Shown here: positions 52,616 through 60,949 of the stretch, in pieces | How positions within the stretch are numbered: position 1 is the first letter of the stretch | Layout: every line of letters begins with the position of its first letter | Assembly (NCBI RefSeq): GCF_001816165.1 | Contig: NZ_MDZC01000112.1 | Coordinates: 62,001 to 126,000 of the forward strand | Direction of reading: 5' to 3' | Length of the DNA stretch: 64,000 bases | Source of the DNA: Hymenobacter glacialis | GTDB lineage: Bacteria > Bacteroidota > Bacteroidia > Cytophagales > Hymenobacteraceae | Translations under genes and position numbers: made by a program | The notes under the pieces: generated by a model | What the model saw: only the letters and a program-made list of their open reading frames with translations | Told to the model about the DNA's origin: nothing | Database searches by the model: none

Positions 52616-53041
52616 CTATTTGTTGACGCCTTCGTACTGGCTAGGGCTGCCGAGAGACTGCTGGGTGCGCATGACGTTGACCTGACGGGCGGCTTCGTTG
52701 AAAAACTCCAGCCGACGAATGAGCATTTCCTTGACCAGCACGCGGCCCTCGGGCGTGCGCATGGTGCCGCGCTTGTCGGCCAGCACCCGCTCCAGGGCCG
52801 CCAGGGTCTGCCCCTCGTGCTGCATAAACTGCTGCTGAAACTCGGCCAGGCGCGCTACCCCAGTGGCGGTGAGCACAAAGTCCTGCCCGGCGCCCTGGTT
52901 CAGCACCTCGCACAACACATAGGTTTCAATGGGCAAGCTGGTTTCGAGCGACGTGGTACGAAGCTCCAGGCCGGCGGCAAGGGCGTCGAGAATGATGCGC
53001 ACGTTGCGCTCAAATTGCTGGTAGTAGGCTTGGGATTCCAT
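52616..53041 (-). CDS. Hypothetical small helical protein
   Basis: A 141-residue soluble, mostly helical protein: QAYYQQFERNVRIILDALAA, LAEFQQQFMQHEGQTLAALE and VLVKEMLIRRLEFFNEAARQ. No signal peptide, cysteine-rich site or catalytic motif. It lies directly downstream of the MoxR ATPase gene on the same strand (87-base gap), so it might be functionally linked, but the gap contains AT-rich inverted words and could hold a separate promoter. Confidence 0.65.
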   Translation of the reverse strand: MESQAYYQQFERNVRIILDALAAGLELRTTSLETSLPIETYVLCEVLNQGAGQDFVLTATGVARLAEFQQQFMQHEGQTLAALERVLADKRGTMRTPEGRVLVKEMLIRRLEFFNEAARQVNVMRTQQSLGSPSQYEGVNK

Positions 53042-53128
53042 TTTATCGGTTAATTATTTAATGGTCAGTGGTTAATGATAGGGGCTCATCCAAGAATTAA
53101 CTACTCACCGCTAACCGTTAACCACTAT

Positions 53129-54094
53129 TTAAAGTAGTTCTTTCACAATCTGCTCCACCCCGATGCCTTCGGCCTCGGCCTTGAAGTTGCGCACTAGGCG
53201 GTGGCGCAGAATGGGCACGGCCACGGCACGCACGTCCTCAATGTCGGGCGAATACTTGCCGTTGAGCAGGGCGTTGCATTTGGCGCCCACAATAAGGTGC
53301 TGCGAGGCGCGGGGGCCGGCGCCCCACTCCAGCAGTTGCGTGGCGCGGGGGGCGGCACGCTCGGTGCCAGGGCGGGTTTTGTGCACCAGGCTCACGGCGT
53401 ATTCCACCACGTTGTCGGCCACGGGCACGCGGCGCACCAATTCCTGAAACGCCTGAATGTCGGCCGCATGCAGCACCTTGTTCACGGTCTGTTTGCGGTC
53501 GGAAGTGGTGTTTTTCACAATGGCCAACTCCTCGGCGTAGCTGGGGTAGCCCAACTCGATATTGAACATAAACCGGTCGAGCTGCGCCTCGGGCAGGGGG
53601 TAGGTGCCTTCCTGCTCGATGGGGTTTTGGGTGGCCAGTACGAAGAAGGGCCGTGCTAGCGCGTAGCGCTGCCCAGCCACCGTCACGGCGTATTCCTGCA
53701 TGCTTTCCAGCAGCGCGGCCTGGGTTTTGGGGGGCGTGCGGTTTATTTCGTCCGCCAGAATAATGTTGGCGAAAACGGGCCCTTTCACGAAATGAAAATC
53801 CCGCTGCTGGTTCATTGTTTCCGAGCCCACGATGTCGGAAGGCATCAGGTCAGGGGTGAACTGGATGCGGTTGAACGACAAATCCAGCGAATCGGCAATG
53901 GTCTGAATCAGCAAGGTTTTGGCCAGTCCGGGCACGCCCACCAGCAGGCTGTGGCCCTGCGAAAACACCGCGGTGAGCACCAGCCGCACCACTTCGTCCT
54001 GCCCCACGATGACCTTGCCTATTTCCTGACGCAGCTTCTGGAAGGACGCGGCCAGGGCGTCAGCGGCTTCTTTATCGTTAGCGTATGTGGGCAT
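53129..54094 (-). CDS. MoxR family AAA+ ATPase
   Basis: A 321-residue chaperone-like ATPase. Walker A is VGVPGLAKT (residues 52-60), Walker B is ANIILADEINRTPPKTQAAL, and sensor 1 is VLATQNPIEQEGTYPLPEAQLDRF. The C-terminal lid includes RATQLLEWGAGPRASQHLIV. MoxR proteins act with von Willebrand factor-A proteins (DUF58, BatA/BatB) in envelope stress or enzyme maturation; none of these partners is in the window. It lies downstream of the SurA-like gene with a palindromic repeat between them. Confidence 0.95.
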   Translation of the reverse strand: MPTYANDKEAADALAASFQKLRQEIGKVIVGQDEVVRLVLTAVFSQGHSLLVGVPGLAKTLLIQTIADSLDLSFNRIQFTPDLMPSDIVGSETMNQQRDFHFVKGPVFANIILADEINRTPPKTQAALLESMQEYAVTVAGQRYALARPFFVLATQNPIEQEGTYPLPEAQLDRFMFNIELGYPSYAEELAIVKNTTSDRKQTVNKVLHAADIQAFQELVRRVPVADNVVEYAVSLVHKTRPGTERAAPRATQLLEWGAGPRASQHLIVGAKCNALLNGKYSPDIEDVRAVAVPILRHRLVRNFKAEAEGIGVEQIVKELL

Positions 54095-54104
54095 GTATAA
54101 ACCA

Positions 54105-54210
54105 GAACGTCATGCTGAGCGCAGCCGAAGCATCTCGCATGGGGTAATAAATCAATCGATTGAATTAGTTAAACGGGCGAGATGCTTCGGCTGCGCTCAG
54201 CATGACGTTC
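54105..54210. repeat. Palindromic repeat family, copy 9
   Basis: Perfect 34-nt arms (54105-54138 and 54177-54210); arm begins GAACGTCATGCTGAGCGCAG. It lies between the SurA-like chaperone and MoxR genes on the same strand. The loop contains ATCAATCGATTGA, itself a dyad. Confidence 0.95.
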
Positions 54211-54223
54211 TTTTTTGCCCTGC

Positions 54224-55615
54224 TTACCTTTCTGCCACGTCCAGCACTTTGCACTGGGCGTATTCAGGCGCAATCTCTAGGTACACCGTGCCGCGGTTCT
54301 TCAGGAACCACTCATCCAGGGCCTTGTTCTTTTTTTCGTTCAGGGCCGCAGCGGCAATCTTCTGGTAGTCCTGCTGCAGGTTGGCCTGGTGGGGCGCAGT
54401 GCTCGACTTCAGCCACAGGATGCGCATGCCGTCTTTGCCGTCGTCGGTGCGGTATGGCATGGGGGGCGTGATGTTGCCCACTTTCATGGTGTCGATGGTG
54501 AAGAAAATGGCAGGGTCCAGCTTGTCGAGGGGCAGGCGGGTGCCGCCATCCTCGCGGTTCTGGAGCAAGCCGCCGTTGCCGCCGGTGATTTTGTCCGAGG
54601 AGTTATCCTTAGCCGCTTTAGCAAAGCTGATGCTGTCCGACTGAATCTGACGGCGCAGCTTGGTCAGCGTTTTGGCCGCCTCGCCGGCGTCGGAGGTACC
54701 GGTTTCCGGCTTGAGCAGAATGTGGCGGGTGGAGTAAGTGTTGCCTTTGCGCTCAATGAACTGAATGAGGTGGAAGCCGAACTGCGACTGCACCACCGGC
54801 GACAGCTGCCCTGGCTCCAGCTTCATCGACGCCGCCTCGTACTCGGGCACCAGCTCGCCGCGCTTGAATGCGCCCAGGTAGCCGCCCTCTATGGCCGAGC
54901 CGGGGTCCTGCGAAAACTCCTTGGCAAAGGTGGCAAAGTCGCCCCCGGCCTGCACCTGGCCCCGAATGTCGTTGAGCTTGGCAATGGCCGCCTGCTTGGC
55001 CTGCTCATTGATTTGGGCCGGAATGATAATCTGTCCCACTTCCACTTCGGTGCTGAAGTACGGCAGGCTGTCCTGCGGAATTCTGGCAAAATACTGCGAC
55101 ACCTCGCGCGGCGTCACGGCTACTTTGCCCGTGATGGTGCGCTGCATTTCCTGCTGCGTGAGCTGGTCTTTGATTTGGGGGCGCAAGTCTTCTTTCAGCG
55201 TTTTGATGGGCTTATTGTACTGCTCTTCCATGCGCTTCTCGGAGCCAATCTGCTGGACGAAGTACGCCATGCGGCGGTCTACTTCGCCGTTCACCTGCTG
55301 GTCGGTCACGGTCACAGAGTCCACCTCGGCGCGGGCCAGCATCAGCTTGTTCAGCACCAGGCTTTGCAGGATTTTGCATTTTAGGTCGGGCGGAAGGGCC
55401 TTGCCTTCGGCGCGGGCCACTTCCTGCAGGTAGATGTTTTCCACGTCAGACTGCAGCACAATTTGGTTGTCCACTTTCACCACAATGCCATCGAGCAGCT
55501 GCTGGCCCTTGGACCGGGTGATGCCCAATTGGGCGTGGGAAGAGGGGGCAATGCCCACGAGCAGCAGCAACGTAAGCAGGGCCGACGCCGCAGCGCGATT
55601 CACTTTAACAAGCAT
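54224..55615 (-). CDS. SurA-like periplasmic peptidyl-prolyl isomerase
   Basis: A 463-residue chaperone with a signal peptide (ALLTLLLLVGIAPSSHAQ). After an N-terminal chaperone domain (about 30-170, DGIVVKVDNQIVLQSDVENI), there are two parvulin domains: about 172-280 (GYLGAFKRGELVPEYEAASM, QFGFHLIQFIER) and about 283-390 (STRHILLKPE, GGNGGLL). This is the SurA layout, which escorts barrel proteins to the BAM complex. It is adjacent to another parvulin chaperone gene upstream on the same strand. The number of secreted barrel-like proteins in the window suits its role. Confidence 0.93.
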   Translation of the reverse strand: MLVKVNRAAASALLTLLLLVGIAPSSHAQLGITRSKGQQLLDGIVVKVDNQIVLQSDVENIYLQEVARAEGKALPPDLKCKILQSLVLNKLMLARAEVDSVTVTDQQVNGEVDRRMAYFVQQIGSEKRMEEQYNKPIKTLKEDLRPQIKDQLTQQEMQRTITGKVAVTPREVSQYFARIPQDSLPYFSTEVEVGQIIIPAQINEQAKQAAIAKLNDIRGQVQAGGDFATFAKEFSQDPGSAIEGGYLGAFKRGELVPEYEAASMKLEPGQLSPVVQSQFGFHLIQFIERKGNTYSTRHILLKPETGTSDAGEAAKTLTKLRRQIQSDSISFAKAAKDNSSDKITGGNGGLLQNREDGGTRLPLDKLDPAIFFTIDTMKVGNITPPMPYRTDDGKDGMRILWLKSSTAPHQANLQQDYQKIAAAALNEKKNKALDEWFLKNRGTVYLEIAPEYAQCKVLDVAER

Positions 55616-55841
55616 AGAGTAGTAGTGTAGCGCCCCAAGGCCAAATGCCGAGGCTTAAGCGCTGTTCGTGCAACACACGAACAGGCCCACAAATTTCACG
55701 ATAAATCCGTTGGCAGACAAAAGCAAGGAGCGCGCCCCGGTTTCAATGGTTGCAACGGACACCCGCGGCGCAGCGCGAAGTGGCCCTGCGTGCCAACCAA
55801 ACGAAGCAGAGACGCAAAGCCGTGCCCCGCGCTGCAATAAA

Positions 55842-58154
55842 TTATTTGGTGATGAGCTTGTTCAACTCGGCCTCGTTCACCTTAACCGGGCGGGCCGCGC
55901 GCATCTCCTCAATCCATACTTTTTCCAGGTAGGTCTGGTAGTCTGAGGTGGCCTGGCCTCGGGCTTCGGCAAGGGCCTTGGGGCCGGCTGGCAGAATTTG
56001 GTCGATGGTCACGGCATTGTAGCGTCCGTCCTTCTGTATGGTGTAGGTGCCGGGGCCTTTGTCCATCAGCTCGTCTACCAGCTTATTGTCGCCTTTCTGA
56101 AACACGCGCTGCGTGATTTGCACCGACAGCGGGTTCTTCTCATTCAGCTCGGTTTCAATGGCGGCGGGGCTGCCGGTTACCAGCGCAATCTGCACGCCGC
56201 CATCGGCAGCCGTAGCCGCTGTGGCGCTCTTCCCGATGCGGCTAGGTGCCACGCCCTGCGTTTGCAGGTACTTGGCGGCGGCATCGGCGCGGGTGCGGGC
56301 CAAGCTGGCTTTCTCGCCCTTTTTCACGCGGCCCGTGAGGGTGACGCGGGCCAGGGTGTCCTGCAGCATGCGCTTGGTTATTTCGCCCAGGGCAGTCACG
56401 CCGCCTTTGCTCATCATCGCACTGTTCTTGGTGAAGGAAGCGGTTTTGGGCACGTTTCTGTTCACGGGGAAGCGGCCGGCTTTGAGCTCCTTCTGCACGC
56501 GGGCCAGCAGCGCCGGCGTGGCGGCGCTCACCACGGTGCCCTGCACGCGCTGGTCCCACTGGTACTTGGCCTGGTTCTCGGCGAAGTACTTTTTCAACCC
56601 TACTGTGTCTTCAATGGCCTTGCTCCACACCTTCTCGTCCATGAGCTGGAAAAGCAGAATGCCGTCGCGGTACTCCTTCACGAGCATGCGGTAGTCTTCG
56701 TACTTGGTTTCGAGGCTGTTCTTTTCGAACTCCGTCAGCGACTCTTCCACGTACTGGTCGTAGAGCTGCTGCATAGCAAAGGCCGGCTGGGCACCCGTGC
56801 GGGGCCGCTGGTTCTGCTGCGCAAACGTCAGGAAATCCTTCACCAAATAGGGCTTGCCCTTGATGGTGAACAGCGGCGAATTGCCGGAGGGTGTTTTGCC
56901 GGCTTTGGCAGGCGCTGGGGCCGCGTACTTGAACCGGCCGGCCACCAGCGAGGTATCGGCCTTGCTGAAGGCATAGGTTTTGGCCACCGGCACTTCGGTA
57001 AACTGGTTTTCCTGGCGAATGCGCTTCAGGAAAGCGGCTTTGTTCAGCTCCGAGCGCGAGTCCTTGGCCACTTTGCTTTTCAAGGTGGCTTCCATATCGG
57101 CAAAACTGGCTACCGGCTGCCGCTCAATCAGCTTGATGACGTGCCAGCCGTAGGGCGTTTGCACGGGCGAGGAAATGTCGCCGGGCTTTTGGAGCTTAAA
57201 AGCCACTTCCTCAAACGACGGAATCATGCGGCCGGTGCCGAAGGGCGGCAGCTCGCCCCCGTTGGCGGCCGAGCCGGCATCTTCCGAGAACTGGGCCACG
57301 AGCTTGTCCCAGCTTTCGCCCTTCTTGAGGCGGCTGGCCAGCTCGTCAACTTTCTTCTTGGCCGTCAGCGAGTCGGACTGGGGCGCGTTGGCGTTCATCC
57401 GAATCATGAGATGAGCCACCTTTATTTCGCCCTGCGCGGCCCGCTTGTCGTTTACTTTAATAATGTGGTAGCCGAAACGCGTGCGAATGGGCGCCGACAC
57501 CTGCCCAATGGGCGTGTTGTAGGCCGCCGACTCAAACGGGTACACCATCTGCATGGCGGTGAAGTAGCCGAGCTTGCCAGCGTTTTCGCGGGCCGAAGGG
57601 TCTTCGCTCTGCGTGCGTGCCATCTGGTCAAAATCGGCCCCATTAGCCACTTCCCGGCGGATATTGGTAATCTTCTCGTAGGCGGCCAATGTGTCCTGCG
57701 GGGTGGCGTCGGGCGCTACGCGAATGAGGATGTGAGAGGCGCTTACCTCCTGGCTCATGCGGTCGTAGGCTTCGCGCACCAGCTGGTCGGTCACGCTTTT
57801 CTCGGTGAGGTAGGGCTGTGCCAACTGCTGGCGGTAGCCGTCCAGCTCGCGCTTGAAGGCTTGGGTGGTGTCGAGGCCGCGTTGCTCGGCTTCCAGCACC
57901 TTGAGGCGGAAGTTGGTGTACAGCTCCAGGTATTCGGCCACGCTTTGCTTGGTGCCGTAGTCGGCCGCCGAGCTGTTGTTCTTGCGATAAACGTAGGCAA
58001 ATTCGTTGGCCGGAACGGCGTAGTTGCCCAGCGTTTCAACTGCTGGCCCCGAGGCAGCGGCTGCCGCTGCACCCGAAGTAGCAGGTTTGGAGGCCTGGCA
58101 GCCGGCCAGCAGTGCTATGGCGGCGGAACTGGCGTACAGAATGCGTTTGTGCAT
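55842..58154 (-). CDS. Large lipoprotein peptidyl-prolyl isomerase
   Basis: A 770-residue lipoprotein (ILYASSAAIALLAGCQAS, acylated Cys at about residue 19) of the parvulin family. Two PPIC domains follow an N-terminal helical part: about 130-235 (ASHILIRVAPD, LGYFTAMQMVYPFESAAYN, FGYHIIKVND) and about 235-345 (AHLMIRMNAN, GELPPFGTGRMIPSFEEVAF, YGWHVIKLIER). The C-terminal 400 residues are a helical chaperone-like region, much longer than in SurA. It starts at the ATG at 58154 and lies upstream of the SurA-like gene, 226 bases apart. Probably an envelope folding factor. Confidence 0.92.
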   Translation of the reverse strand: MHKRILYASSAAIALLAGCQASKPATSGAAAAAASGPAVETLGNYAVPANEFAYVYRKNNSSAADYGTKQSVAEYLELYTNFRLKVLEAEQRGLDTTQAFKRELDGYRQQLAQPYLTEKSVTDQLVREAYDRMSQEVSASHILIRVAPDATPQDTLAAYEKITNIRREVANGADFDQMARTQSEDPSARENAGKLGYFTAMQMVYPFESAAYNTPIGQVSAPIRTRFGYHIIKVNDKRAAQGEIKVAHLMIRMNANAPQSDSLTAKKKVDELASRLKKGESWDKLVAQFSEDAGSAANGGELPPFGTGRMIPSFEEVAFKLQKPGDISSPVQTPYGWHVIKLIERQPVASFADMEATLKSKVAKDSRSELNKAAFLKRIRQENQFTEVPVAKTYAFSKADTSLVAGRFKYAAPAPAKAGKTPSGNSPLFTIKGKPYLVKDFLTFAQQNQRPRTGAQPAFAMQQLYDQYVEESLTEFEKNSLETKYEDYRMLVKEYRDGILLFQLMDEKVWSKAIEDTVGLKKYFAENQAKYQWDQRVQGTVVSAATPALLARVQKELKAGRFPVNRNVPKTASFTKNSAMMSKGGVTALGEITKRMLQDTLARVTLTGRVKKGEKASLARTRADAAAKYLQTQGVAPSRIGKSATAATAADGGVQIALVTGSPAAIETELNEKNPLSVQITQRVFQKGDNKLVDELMDKGPGTYTIQKDGRYNAVTIDQILPAGPKALAEARGQATSDYQTYLEKVWIEEMRAARPVKVNEAELNKLITK

Positions 58155-58409
58155 AGTAAAACAAAGGAAGCAAAAGCGCTGAAGAGGAAGACGCAAACAG
58201 CGCGACATGATGATACTGGTGCGAAATTAACTAATTTCCGGGGGGAATTAGCTTCAACAGATTCGAAGCCGGCGGGTACGAAAAAGAACGCCTCGTTGAG
58301 CTTGCTCTGGCCTCTTTGCCACGGCAGTAGCGGCTACTGTGGTGGCGAAAAGACAGGGCAAGCCCCGCGCGGCGTTCTTCGTACTGAACTGGTGTTCCAG
58401 GGCTTCGGC

Positions 58410-58823
58410 CTAGAGAATATGCTTGCTCAGGTGGCACACGGTGTGGTTGCCACGGGTAAAAAACTCGACCCGGTCCATGAGCCGGTTCACCAGCGTCATG
58501 CCCATGCCGCCCTTGCGGCCCTGGCGGATGTACTCGCTTAGGTCGGGGTTCTGGTGCTGGCCGGGCAGGTAAACGGTGTCGCTATGGTCCGCGATTTCCA
58601 CGTTGATGTCGTGGCCGTCTGTGTCCAGTTCGAGGTCCAGAAACTGGGTTTCGTCCTCCCCGTTGGCGTGGATGATGAAGTTGGCCACTACCTCGTCCAC
58701 GGCCAGCACCACCTGGTTCACGGTGACTTCGGGGAGCTGGCGGTTGCTGAGATGGTTTCGCACGAAGTCACGCACCTGCTGGAGGTGGCGGCGTGAGCAA
58801 GCAATGCGGAGGGCAGACTTCAT
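58410..58823 (-). CDS. RsbW-like anti-sigma serine kinase
   Basis: A 137-residue single GHKL ATPase domain of the RsbW/SpoIIAB type. The N-box is AVDEVVANFIIHA (Glu44, Asn48), followed by the G1-like VEIADHSDTVYLPG and the lid GRKGGMGMTLVNRLMDRVEF. Such kinases bind a target (often a sigma factor) and phosphorylate a STAS partner. The STAS protein and the PP2C-type phosphatase that would complete the switch are encoded just upstream on the same strand. Confidence 0.93.
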   Translation of the reverse strand: MKSALRIACSRRHLQQVRDFVRNHLSNRQLPEVTVNQVVLAVDEVVANFIIHANGEDETQFLDLELDTDGHDINVEIADHSDTVYLPGQHQNPDLSEYIRQGRKGGMGMTLVNRLMDRVEFFTRGNHTVCHLSKHIL

Positions 58824-58919
58824 CAGGGAATTATGAGTTATGAGTTAAGGATTGAAAATTTGAAATGACGAGGACGACGGATTCAACTCTCAACTCTTAA
58901 CTCCCAACTTTTAACTGAA
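58824..58919. other. AT-rich spacer with inverted words
   Basis: The 96 bases between the RsbW-like and STAS genes contain ATTATGAGTTATGAGTTAAG on one side and CAACTCTCAACTCTTAACTC on the other, an imperfect inverted repeat. It resembles the repeat around the lipA promoter. It may host a promoter or weak terminator. Confidence 0.45.
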
Positions 58920-59249
58920 TTACGCGGCTTCGGCTTCGGTGGCGCTGGGCACGATGGTCATCAGCGCATCCAGGCCCAGAATTTCAAATACGTTGAATAC
59001 TTTCTCCTGCATGTTGAAGAACACCAGCTTTACGTTGGCATCCTGGAAACGCTGCAGGTGGGAAATAAATACCCCCAGGCCAGCCGACGAAATGTAGCTG
59101 AGCTTGCTGCAGTCAATCAAGACCTTACGGTAGTCGAGGATGTCCGGTTTGGCAAGCTCGGTATCAAGCACAATGGCGGAGCTGGCGTCCAGCTCACCGT
59201 CCAGCAGGAGGGTGAGGGTATCGGCGGTGGGTTGGGCAGTGACTTTCAT
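58920..59249 (-). CDS. STAS-domain anti-sigma-factor antagonist
   Basis: A 109-residue SpoIIAA/RsbV-like STAS protein. The phosphorylatable site is in VLIDCSKLSYISSAGLGVFI, with Ser55 at the position of the SpoIIAA phosphoserine. In its unphosphorylated form it would bind the RsbW-like kinase and release the kinase's target. It starts 21 bases after the end of the phosphatase gene, so the two are co-transcribed. Confidence 0.95.
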   Translation of the reverse strand: MKVTAQPTADTLTLLLDGELDASSAIVLDTELAKPDILDYRKVLIDCSKLSYISSAGLGVFISHLQRFQDANVKLVFFNMQEKVFNVFEILGLDALMTIVPSATEAEAA

Positions 59250-59270
59250 AATGAGGCGGATACGTCAGGG

Positions 59271-60770
59271 TCACAGTGGGGGTTGAGCCGACTTGAATTT
59301 TATAACCAGCAGCGTCTGGTCGTCGTGTATGGGAAAGCCGTGGGTAAAGCCATTTAGGTCGGCGAGGATGAACGACTTAATGTCCTCTGCTTCCTGGAAA
59401 TAACTTTCTTCCAGGCGCAGCTTGAGCCGGTCTTCGCCGTACTCGTCGGTGCCGTTGCCGCCACGCGCTTCCACAATGCCGTCGGTGTATATCACCATCA
59501 CATCGCCGGGGCTGTAGTCGTAAAACTGGTTTTTGATGTGCTTCTCGTAGCTCTCGTTCCGGATGATGCCCAGACCGAGGCCCGTGGATTCGAAATAGAA
59601 CACTTCCTCCCGCAAGGCATGGTAATAGAGCGTATGGCAGTGCCCGGCGCGGGCAAATACGAATCCACCTTGCTCATAATCAATGATGTAGAGCGAAGAA
59701 GTTATAAAAGAAGACCGTTCCAGGCAGTGCGTGAGGGCAGTGTTGGCCTGGGCCATGAAGCGGCTGGGCACCGGGAATTTGTCGCGCTCGGTTTTGGCCA
59801 GCGGGTTTTCCTGCATCAGCGAATGGAAAATCCCCTTCATCTGGGCCATGTGGAAGGCCGCCGTCACGCCTTTGCCGCTCACGTCGCCGATGATGACGGC
59901 CAGCCGCCGGCCGGGCAGGTGCAGGAAGTCATAGAAGTCGCCGCCCACCTCCTTGGCCGCCAGCGAGTGCGAGCTGATTTCGAACCAGTTGTCGGTGGGT
60001 AGGTTCTTGGGAATGAGGCTGTCCTGTACCTGCGAAGCAATTTTCAGCTCCTCCTGCGTGCGTTGGTTTGCCAGTGAGGTGCGCACCAGCTCCAGGTTCT
60101 CAATACTGAGCACTGCTTGGCTGGTGAAGGTCTGCAGAATGCTCAGGTCCTCGCCGTCGAATGTGTGGGGCTCGGCCTTGAGCAGGTACAGTATGCCGTA
60201 CTCGAAATGCAGCCCTCGCAGCGGCAGCTGCAGCAGCGACCGAAAGCGCTGGTTGCTGCCCTCAAAACCGGGCCGCAGGTTGAGGTCGTTGGTGATGTGC
60301 TCGCCCGCCGGCAGGGTGTGGGCGAGCAGGTGGCGGCTCAACTCTTCGGCCTGCGCCGGCAAGATGTTATAGTACTGAATGGCATCGGCGGCGTCTACTT
60401 TGGCGTGGTCGGGCAGGAGAACCAGCCAGGCCGCATCGGCCTGCACGGTTTGCACCGCCGACTCCAGCAGCGTGCTGTACACTTCGCAGGAAGTCTGGCC
60501 GTGCTGCACTATTTGCACCAGGCGCTGCAGACTCTGGATTTCGAGGTGGCGCGGCGCGGCGGCCTTAGGACTTTCCGTTACGGCAGCAGGCTGGGCAGGC
60601 GGGCGGGTAAACAGCTGCCAGAGGATGCCCATTATACCCGTCATAGCCGCCAACAGCAGCCAGCTCGACACGGGCACTGCTGCCACTCCCGTGCTCACGA
60701 TGTTAGCTACCACCAAGCTAATGCTCAGAAGTGTAAACAAAAAACCAATGTAAAAAAGCGGATGACGCAC
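59271..60770 (-). CDS. SpoIIE/PP2C-type phosphatase with GAF domain
   Basis: A 499-residue membrane-bound phosphatase that would dephosphorylate the STAS partner. It has two N-terminal helices (about 6-30 and 36-54), a GAF-like sensory domain at about 85-245, and a PP2C/SpoIIE domain from about 280. Metal-binding acidic motifs are EVGGDFYDFLHL, LAVIIGDVSGKGVTAAFHMA and VMVIYTDGIVEARG. I use the GTG at 60770 (VRHPLFYIGF), since an ATG at 60839 would add 23 residues of unlikely sequence; the start is uncertain. The ligand of the GAF domain is unknown. Confidence 0.92.
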   Translation of the reverse strand: MRHPLFYIGFLFTLLSISLVVANIVSTGVAAVPVSSWLLLAAMTGIMGILWQLFTRPPAQPAAVTESPKAAAPRHLEIQSLQRLVQIVQHGQTSCEVYSTLLESAVQTVQADAAWLVLLPDHAKVDAADAIQYYNILPAQAEELSRHLLAHTLPAGEHITNDLNLRPGFEGSNQRFRSLLQLPLRGLHFEYGILYLLKAEPHTFDGEDLSILQTFTSQAVLSIENLELVRTSLANQRTQEELKIASQVQDSLIPKNLPTDNWFEISSHSLAAKEVGGDFYDFLHLPGRRLAVIIGDVSGKGVTAAFHMAQMKGIFHSLMQENPLAKTERDKFPVPSRFMAQANTALTHCLERSSFITSSLYIIDYEQGGFVFARAGHCHTLYYHALREEVFYFESTGLGLGIIRNESYEKHIKNQFYDYSPGDVMVIYTDGIVEARGGNGTDEYGEDRLKLRLEESYFQEAEDIKSFILADLNGFTHGFPIHDDQTLLVIKFKSAQPPL

Positions 60771-60878
60771 AGGCGAAGCTACGAATAACACAAAACTACC
60801 AGCCCGTTGCGCCTTGGCAGACGCCCAATCGGCATGCAAGATACCATCGGCTACTGAAATTTACTTGCATAATTTTGA

Positions 60879-60933
60879 CCGGCGCAACAAGCGCAGCGCC
60901 AGCCCAAGCCACCGCTGTCCCTTGTTGCGCCGG
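60879..60933. terminator. Inverted repeat downstream of guaB
   Basis: CCGGCGCAACAAG (60879-60891) and CTTGTTGCGCCGG (60921-60933) are perfect 13-bp inverted copies with a 29-nt loop. It follows the guaB stop on the minus strand and precedes the phosphatase gene. There is no clean T-tract. Confidence 0.55.
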
Positions 60934-60949
60934 CCAACCCCAAGCCGGT

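Noticed and set aside
55998..58541. An 847-codon open frame on the plus strand
   Set aside because: It is exactly antisense to the parvulin lipoprotein gene, is rich in Val, His, Leu and Gly as expected from a GC-rich shadow frame, and shows no domain or signal.
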